This document shows positions 58,411 through 64,000 of a DNA stretch of 64,000 nucleotides, in pieces. The notes beneath the pieces are model-generated. The model was not told the origin of the DNA, searched no databases, and saw nothing but the letters and a program-made list of their open reading frames with translations. Source of the stretch: Buchnera aphidicola (Sipha maydis) (GTDB lineage Bacteria > Pseudomonadota > Gammaproteobacteria > Enterobacterales > Enterobacteriaceae); the NCBI RefSeq assembly GCF_024029855.1, contig NZ_CP097205.1:124001-188000 (forward strand). Direction: 5' to 3'. Made by a program: the position numbers and the translations under genes. Numbering within the stretch: the stretch's first letter is position 1; the number at the start of each line of letters is the position of its first letter.

Positions 58411-59433
58411 ATGAATTCATGTTACTTAAAAAACCTATTAAGATTATGCGATTTCTGTAAAGAAGATATTTTATTTTTAATAAAATATGCAAAAAAATTA
58501 AAATTTAAAAAAAAAATTAATAAAGAAAAAAAATTATTAAAAAATAAGAATATTGTTTTACTCTTTGAAAAAGAATCTACAAGAACTCGATGTTCATTTG
58601 AAATCGCTGCCTTTAATCAAGGAGCAAAAACAACATATTTAGGACCTGGGAATACACATTTAGGTTATAAAGAATCCATCGAAGATACAGCTATAACATT
58701 AGGAAAGATATATGACGGAATAATTTATCGTGGACATCAACATACTAATATAGAAAAACTTGCACAATATGCAAAAATTCCAGTTTGGAATGGATTAACA
58801 GAATCTTTTCATCCAACTCAAATTTTATCTGATTTATTAACAATACAAGAAATTTTTATAAATACTCCGTTAAAAAAAATAAAAATTGCATATATTGGAG
58901 ATGCTAGAAATAATATTGCAAATTCTCTTGTAGAAGCATCACAAATATTAAATTTTAATTTAACATTAGTTTCTCCAAAAAAATATTTTCAAAAAGAAGA
59001 ATTTTTTAAAAGATATAATGTGAATAATTCTTATCCAAAAAATATTTTATATACAGAAGATATTGAAAAAGGAGTGAAAAAAGTTGATTTAATATATACA
59101 GATGTTTGGATCTCAATGGGTGAAAAAATTGAATTACAAGAAAAAAAAATTGAACTTTTAAAAAATTATCAAGTAAATCAAAAAGTACTACGACTTACTG
59201 AAAATCCACTAATTAAAGTCTTTCACTGTCTTCCAGCTTTACATGATCAAAAAACAAAATTTGGAAAAAAAATTATTAAAAAGTTTAATTTAAAAAATGG
59301 AATAGAAATTTCACATGATGTATTTGAATCTAACAAAAAAATTATTTTTCAACAATCGGAAAATCGAATACATATAGCAAAAGCTTTATTGATAAATTGT
59401 TTAATAAATAATTTTAATAAAAAAATTAAATAA
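58411..59433 (+). CDS. argI: Ornithine carbamoyltransferase
   Basis: Makes citrulline from ornithine and carbamoyl phosphate in arginine synthesis, an amino acid supplied to aphids. 340 residues compare with 334. Carbamoyl-phosphate motif ESTRTRCSF is at 55-63, HPTQILSDLLTI near 134-145, and the ornithine-binding FHCLPALHD near 271-279 contains the reactive cysteine. DVWISMGE is intact. It is monocistronic or joined to ridA, which follows 90 bases later. Confidence 0.97.
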   Translation: MNSCYLKNLLRLCDFCKEDILFLIKYAKKLKFKKKINKEKKLLKNKNIVLLFEKESTRTRCSFEIAAFNQGAKTTYLGPGNTHLGYKESIEDTAITLGKIYDGIIYRGHQHTNIEKLAQYAKIPVWNGLTESFHPTQILSDLLTIQEIFINTPLKKIKIAYIGDARNNIANSLVEASQILNFNLTLVSPKKYFQKEEFFKRYNVNNSYPKNILYTEDIEKGVKKVDLIYTDVWISMGEKIELQEKKIELLKNYQVNQKVLRLTENPLIKVFHCLPALHDQKTKFGKKIIKKFNLKNGIEISHDVFESNKKIIFQQSENRIHIAKALLINCLINNFNKKIK

Positions 59434-59525
59434 TTTTTTTATTAATAAAAAAAAATCTCAAAATATATTTTTATTTAAAAAAAAATAAAATATTTATATT
59501 TCAATCATTGTCGATAAAACTAATT

Positions 59526-59921
59526 ATGAAAAACTTTATGCAAATTTATACTAAAAAAGCACCACCAGTACTTGGCCCATATTCTCAAGGAATAAAAATA
59601 AATAACTTATTAATAACTTCTGGACAAATTCCTATTAATCCGAAAACTAAAATGATTCCAAAAAAAATATTTGATCAAACAACATTAGTATTAGAAAATA
59701 TTAAATCTATAATTTTAGCATCTAATTTTCATATCAAAAATATTGTTAAAACAACAATTTTTACAACTCGTTTAGATAAAATTCATAAAATTAATGGTGC
59801 ATATGAAAATTTTTTTATTAAAAACAAAGTTTCTATTTTCCCTGCTCGATCATGCGTAGAAGTATCTAAACTTCCTTTAAACGTAAAAATTGAAATTGAA
59901 GCTATATCTTATAAAAAATAA
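59526..59921 (+). CDS. ridA: Reactive intermediate deaminase RidA
   Basis: YjgF/RidA trimer that removes enamine/imine intermediates produced by PLP enzymes, protecting branched-chain synthesis. The start is uncertain: ATG at 59526 is chosen, ATG at 59538 would give the closest match to the 128-residue E. coli protein, and a TTG lies at 59508; none has a good ribosome binding site. ITSGQIPINPKT, and the conserved arginine in PARSCVEVSKLP, are present, with KIEIEAIS at the end. In E. coli it neighbours pyrBI near argI, so the synteny fits. Confidence 0.94.
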   Translation: MKNFMQIYTKKAPPVLGPYSQGIKINNLLITSGQIPINPKTKMIPKKIFDQTTLVLENIKSIILASNFHIKNIVKTTIFTTRLDKIHKINGAYENFFIKNKVSIFPARSCVEVSKLPLNVKIEIEAISYKK

Positions 59922-59927
59922 AATTTA

Positions 59928-59973
59928 TTAAAGAGTGCACAATTTTATTTTTATTGATAAGTGCGCTCTTTAA
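59928..59973. terminator. Terminator between ridA and deaD
   Basis: TTAAAGAGTGCAC (59928-59940) and GTGCGCTCTTTAA (59961-59973) pair over 13 positions with one G-T wobble around a 20-base loop. The GC-containing stem stands out, sits seven bases after the ridA stop and is followed within 15 bases by a T-rich stretch. It faces the 3' end of deaD on the other strand, so it may serve both genes. Confidence 0.65.
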
Positions 59974-60011
59974 TTAAATATTTTTTAAAATAATTATATT
60001 TTTAAAAAAGT

Positions 60012-61823
60012 TTATTTTTTAAAATGTACTTTTGATTTCATCAAATATGATCTTTTTGTACGAAAATTTTTTATATGCTGGGAACGTTGAAGAATTTTAT
60101 TTGGAAAATTATTTTTATAGAAAATACGTTTTTTACTTTTTATATTATAATTTGATTTATTATATGACTTTAAGGATTTTAACAACCTTAAATTAATAAA
60201 TTTATTAAAAATTTTCGTTGTGTTAAAGTTTTCTAAAATTCCCTTTTGAGATAAGTACTTTGGTAATTCTATTGTAGAATAAGAAGAAAATATATTAATA
60301 TTACCAATTTCTTTATTATTTAAATTTCCCTCATTAGCAATTGCTCCGACAATATGTCTTACTTCAATTTTATCATTTTTTCCTAAATCTAATTTATAAA
60401 TATCCATATTCTTTTGATAAAAATTTTTAATATGCTTATTTTTATTATAAAGATTTTTTCTACGCTCATTATTAGTCCAACGAGTTCTAATTTTAGGAAT
60501 TTTAATATCTTCTTGAACGATTAAAACACGTTCTCCTTGAGCTATCTTTAATAAAGCTGCAGCTAAATTATCAATGCTAACTGGATTCTCTTGATTAATT
60601 TTTTTTAATAAAGATTTGTAACTTTCTAAATCTTTACTTTTTAATTCTTTCTGTATTTTTTTAGACACATCATTTAAACGACGTTGACATAATAATTTTG
60701 AATTTGGTAAACATACTTCCTTGATAGATTGTCTCATAGTTCTTTCAATATTTTTTAACAATCTCATTTCTCTATATTCAACAAACATTAAAGCTTTTCC
60801 CTTTCTTCCAGCTCTTCCTGTACGTCCAATTCTATGAACATAGGATTCTACATCCATAGGTATATCATAATTAATAACAAAACTAATACGATCTACATCT
60901 AAACCTCTAGCAGCAACATCTGTTGCAATTAAAATGTCTAAATTTCCATTTTTTAATCGATCTAATGTTTTTTCTCTCAGTGTTTGATTCATATCTCCAT
61001 TCAATGCAGCGCTATTATATCCATTTCTTTCTAGAACTTCAGATACTTCAACCGTAGCATTTTTAGTACGTACAAAAATAATTGCGGCTGAAAAATCTTC
61101 TGTTTCAAGAAATCTAATCAATCCATCAGTTTTTTTACCATGAACTAACCAATACATTTGATTAATATCAGGTTTATTTCTAATATTTGATTGAATTTTG
61201 ATTTCTTTTGGATTCTTCATAAATTTTAGAGATATTTTCTTAATTGGATTAGGCATAGTTGCAGAAAATAAAGCAGTTTGACGTACTTTTGGTATTTGCA
61301 AAAGAATATCTTCGACATCTTCAAGAAATCCCATTCTTAACATTTCGTCAGCTTCATCTAATACTAAATAATTTAAACGAGAAAAATTTACAGTTTTTCT
61401 TTTTAAGTGATCTAAAAGTCTTCCTGGAGTTCCTACAATAATTTGCACACCTTGTCTTAAAGATCTTAACTGTAAATCATATCTTTGACCTCCATATAAA
61501 GGAAGTACTCTAACTCCATAAAGATATTTTGCAAATAAAGAAAAAGCTGAAGATACTTGTATCGCTAATTCACGCGTAGGAGTTAAAACTAAAACTTGAG
61601 GTGATTTTAAAAACTTATTCAATTTCTGCAATATAGGTAAAGCAAAAGCTGCAGTTTTCCCACTTCCTGTTTGCGCTGTTCCTAAAACATCATTTCCTTT
61701 CATTAAATATGGAATGCATTTTTTCTGAATTGGAGAAGGTTCTTTATAGCCTATTTCTGTTAAAACTTTTAAAATTAAATTATTTAACCCGAAATCTGAA
61801 AATTTATTTTGATTACAAATCAT
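60012..61823 (-). CDS. deaD: Cold-shock DEAD-box RNA helicase
   Basis: ATP-dependent RNA helicase (CsdA) for ribosome assembly and mRNA decay. The start at 61823 makes [13 protein letters not shown] the same length as E. coli MAEFETTFADLGL; ATGs at 61832 and 61841 are alternatives, the latter overlapping the GAGG ribosome binding site. About 603 residues compare with 629. [11 protein letters not shown] (I), VLDEADEML (II), SATMP (III) and [11 protein letters not shown] (VI) are intact. The RNA-binding domain ([13 protein letters not shown], about 480-550) is kept, and the glycine/arginine tail has become lysine/asparagine-rich. Confidence 0.96.
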   Translation of the reverse strand: MICNQNKFSDFGLNNLILKVLTEIGYKEPSPIQKKCIPYLMKGNDVLGTAQTGSGKTAAFALPILQKLNKFLKSPQVLVLTPTRELAIQVSSAFSLFAKYLYGVRVLPLYGGQRYDLQLRSLRQGVQIIVGTPGRLLDHLKRKTVNFSRLNYLVLDEADEMLRMGFLEDVEDILLQIPKVRQTALFSATMPNPIKKISLKFMKNPKEIKIQSNIRNKPDINQMYWLVHGKKTDGLIRFLETEDFSAAIIFVRTKNATVEVSEVLERNGYNSAALNGDMNQTLREKTLDRLKNGNLDILIATDVAARGLDVDRISFVINYDIPMDVESYVHRIGRTGRAGRKGKALMFVEYREMRLLKNIERTMRQSIKEVCLPNSKLLCQRRLNDVSKKIQKELKSKDLESYKSLLKKINQENPVSIDNLAAALLKIAQGERVLIVQEDIKIPKIRTRWTNNERRKNLYNKNKHIKNFYQKNMDIYKLDLGKNDKIEVRHIVGAIANEGNLNNKEIGNINIFSSYSTIELPKYLSQKGILENFNTTKIFNKFINLRLLKSLKSYNKSNYNIKSKKRIFYKNNFPNKILQRSQHIKNFRTKRSYLMKSKVHFKK

Positions 61824-62149
61824 GTAACACATATACCTCATTTGATTAATAAGAAATTAAGTATATAAATTTATAAATAAATATTTTTTTTTATATTAAT
61901 AAATATACTAAATCAAAAATTACATTTAATTTTTTTTAAAACATATTCTTTTAATTCTACCAATTATTTGATAAAAATAAAATATTTCACTAAACTTAAT
62001 ACATTTCACAAATAAAACATAAAATATAATATAAAAAATTCATAATTTTCTTTACATTAAAAGTAAATGTGAAAAGATAAAAAATTTATAAACTCTATAA
62101 AAAATAGAATTATAAAATTCTATTTTTCAATAATCTTTATCGTATACTA
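61824..62149. other. Spacer between pnp and deaD
   Basis: 326 bases with no recognisable gene. In E. coli nlpI lies between pnp and deaD; nothing like it remains. It contains the pnp terminator hairpin at its right end and, presumably, the deaD promoter on the minus strand, for which no unambiguous hexamers could be selected. Confidence 0.6.
62100..62127. terminator. Terminator after pnp
   Basis: AAAAATAGAATT (62100-62111) and AATTCTATTTTT (62116-62127) form a perfect 12-bp stem with a four-base loop, 22 bases after the pnp stop. Read on the minus strand the stem ends in T-rich sequence, as expected for intrinsic termination. Confidence 0.55.
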
Positions 62150-64000
62150 TTAAATATTTTTCATAGTTAATCTCAATCTTTTTTGTCTATCTATATCTAA
62201 AACTTTAACTTTCACCACTTGATTCACTTGCAAACAATCATTAACTCTTTCTATATGACTTTTAGAAATTTGAGAAATATGAACTAATCCTTCTTTTCCT
62301 ATTCCTATAGAAACAAATGCTCCAAAATCTACTATTCTTGTTACTTTTCCGGTATATATTTTTCCTATTTCTATTTCAGAAGTAATCTCTTGAATCCTAC
62401 GAATAGCATCTTTTGCTTTTTCTTTAATAATAGCTGAAATTTTTACCATACCATTGTCTTCTATCTCAATTGTTGTTCCTGTTTCTTCTGTTAACATACG
62501 TATAATAGAGCCACCTTTTCCGATAACATCTTTTATTTTTTCTGGATTAATTTTAATAATATGAACACGCGGCGCAAATCTAGAAATTTTTTTGTTAGGA
62601 GCATTAATTGTTTCTGACATTTTCTGTAAAATAAATAAAAGAGCAATATTTGCCTTTTTTAGAGATTCTTGAATTATTTTATGAGATACTCCTTCAATTT
62701 TCATATCCATTTGAATCGCAGTAATTCCTATTTTACTCCCAGAAACTTTAAAATCCATATCACCAAAATGATCTTCATCTCCTAGAATATCTGTCAAAAC
62801 AACATAATTCTGATTCTCTTTGATTAATCCCATAGCAATTCCAGCAATCGGTTCTTTTATTGGAACTCCAGCATCCATTAAAGCTAAAGAAGCTCCGCAA
62901 ACAGAAGCCATAGATGAAGAACCATTGGATTCTGTAATTTCAGAAACTATACGTATAGTATATGGAAAAATATCTACAGTAGGCATAACAGGTAATATAC
63001 TTTTTTTAGCTAATCTTCCATGTCCAACTTCTCTTCTTTTAGGAGAATTAATAACTCCTATTTCTCCAACAGAATAAGGTGGAAAATTATAATGAAATAA
63101 AAAATTATCAGTTTTATCACCTAATAATTCGTCTAAATTTTGAGCATCTCTTGAAGTTCCAAGAGTAACAGAAACTAAAGACTGAGTTTCTCCACGAGTA
63201 AATAAAGAAGAACCATGCGTTCTATGTAAAACATTTGTCTTCATATCTAAATCTCGTATCATATCCTGACTTCGACCATCAATTCTTAAATTATTTTTTA
63301 AAATATTTTGTCGAACTAAATTTCTTTCAATGTCTAAAAAAATTCGATTTGCCTGAAAAACATCAAAATCTAAATTTTTAGATAAAAAATAATTAATAAC
63401 AGATTCTTTATAAATTTTTAATTTTCTAATTCTTTTTTTTTTACTAAAAATTGCATATAAATCTTGAATTTTTTTTTTAGACATTTGATAAATTTTTTTA
63501 TATATTACACTATTAAAAGAAAAATCAATATGTTTCCATTTCTTTTTTTTAATCGAAAACAATAAATTCTTCATATTTTTAATTAATTTTTTTTGTTTTC
63601 GAAATCCATATATCAAACCATTAAAAATAATATCTGCACATAATTGCTGTGCTTCTCCTTCAATCATTAAAATATTTTTCTCTGTTCCGGAAACAATTAA
63701 ATCTAATGTACTAAATTTCATTTCATCTGTTGTTGGATTTAAAACATATTTATTTTTAATAAATCCAATACGAGCAGCACCAATCATATTATTTACAGGT
63801 ATTCCAGAAATATATAATGCAGCAGAAACTCCAATCATAGAAACAATATCTGGATTAATTTTCGGATTTAGTGAAACTACAGTAGCAATAATCTGTACTT
63901 CATGATGAAAATTTTTTGGAAAAATAGCACGAATAGGTCTATCTATCAATCTTCCAATTAATATTTCATTTTCACTAGGACGACCTTCTCTTCTAAAAAA
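62150..64000 (-). CDS. pnp: Polynucleotide phosphorylase, 5' end cut by window edge
   Basis: 3'-5' phosphorolytic exoribonuclease. The frame is open to the right edge; the most upstream sequence visible is [21 protein letters not shown], matching E. coli near residue 80, so about 80 N-terminal residues lie outside. Two RNase PH cores are joined by an alpha-helical linker that is lysine-rich here. The second core has the FTRGETQ and [13 protein letters not shown] segments with the catalytic aspartates. KH ([13 protein letters not shown]) and S1 ([23 protein letters not shown]) domains follow. The C-terminus ends at LRLTMKNI, about 20 residues shorter than in E. coli. With RNase E lacking its scaffold, it probably acts outside a degradosome. 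Confidence 0.97.
   Translation of the reverse strand, partial: FFRREGRPSENEILIGRLIDRPIRAIFPKNFHHEVQIIATVVSLNPKINPDIVSMIGVSAALYISGIPVNNMIGAARIGFIKNKYVLNPTTDEMKFSTLDLIVSGTEKNILMIEGEAQQLCADIIFNGLIYGFRKQKKLIKNMKNLLFSIKKKKWKHIDFSFNSVIYKKIYQMSKKKIQDLYAIFSKKKRIRKLKIYKESVINYFLSKNLDFDVFQANRIFLDIERNLVRQNILKNNLRIDGRSQDMIRDLDMKTNVLHRTHGSSLFTRGETQSLVSVTLGTSRDAQNLDELLGDKTDNFLFHYNFPPYSVGEIGVINSPKRREVGHGRLAKKSILPVMPTVDIFPYTIRIVSEITESNGSSSMASVCGASLALMDAGVPIKEPIAGIAMGLIKENQNYVVLTDILGDEDHFGDMDFKVSGSKIGITAIQMDMKIEGVSHKIIQESLKKANIALLFILQKMSETINAPNKKISRFAPRVHIIKINPEKIKDVIGKGGSIIRMLTEETGTTIEIEDNGMVKISAIIKEKAKDAIRRIQEITSEIEIGKIYTGKVTRIVDFGAFVSIGIGKEGLVHISQISKSHIERVNDCLQVNQVVKVKVLDIDRQKRLRLTMKNI

Overview
The window looks like chromosome of Buchnera aphidicola or a very close relative, the obligate aphid endosymbiont. 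The DNA is extremely AT-rich with many poly(A)/poly(T) runs. Genes are compact orthologues of Escherichia coli genes. Gene order (sucAB-gpmA-pfkA-tpiA-rpsA-cmk-aroA-serC-serS-trxB-infA-aspS-znuBC-pykA-zwf-htpX-cspC-yoaE-tsaB-minEDC-rsmC, then rne-rluC-rpmF-fabD-fabG-acpP-tmk-holB-tatD-ptsG-hinT, then asnS, valS, pepA, argI, deaD, pnp) follows the Buchnera backbone as I recall it. I see no insertion sequences, prophage, CRISPR array, rRNA or transferred island. The aphid host cannot be told from the sequence.

Layout. 1-6.5 kb: bioB (cut by the left edge), pgl, a shortened mfd, gapA, fldA. 6.6-15.6 kb: phrB, ybgI, sucAB, gpmA, pfkA, tpiA. 15.8-22.1 kb, all minus: rpsA, cmk, aroA, serC, serS. 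22.3-30.1 kb: trxB, infA, aspS, znuB, znuC, pykA, zwf. 30.3-37.3 kb: htpX, cspC, yoaE, tsaB, minEDC, rsmC. 37.2-40.6 kb, the most eroded part: three tRNA genes (Leu-UAA, Cys-GCA, Ser-UGA), a rebuilt OmpA-like barrel and a solitary flgD. 40.6-49.6 kb: a minimal rne, rluC, rpmF, fabD, fabG, acpP, tmk, holB, frameshifted tatD, ptsG, hinT. 49.9-64 kb: a porin, asnS, trhO, valS, pepA, argI, ridA, deaD and pnp (cut by the right edge).

Function. The genes give a glucose-fed metabolism: PtsG uptake, PfkA, TpiA, GapA, GpmA and PykA for glycolysis, Zwf and Pgl for the oxidative pentose phosphate entry, and SucAB for 2-oxoglutarate oxidation. Host provisioning is represented by AroA (aromatics), SerC (serine), ArgI (arginine) and BioB (biotin). 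The remainder is translation, RNA turnover, division-site selection, fatty-acid synthesis and a small envelope set.

No self-contained new system was found. The observations most worth following are: an OmpA-like barrel with about 100 inserted hydrophilic residues and no periplasmic domain; FlgD kept with no other flagellar gene around it; RNase E ending just before its zinc link; tatD split at an A10 run; SucB without a recognisable subunit-binding domain; Mfd without its UvrB-like half; and several clean intergenic palindromes.
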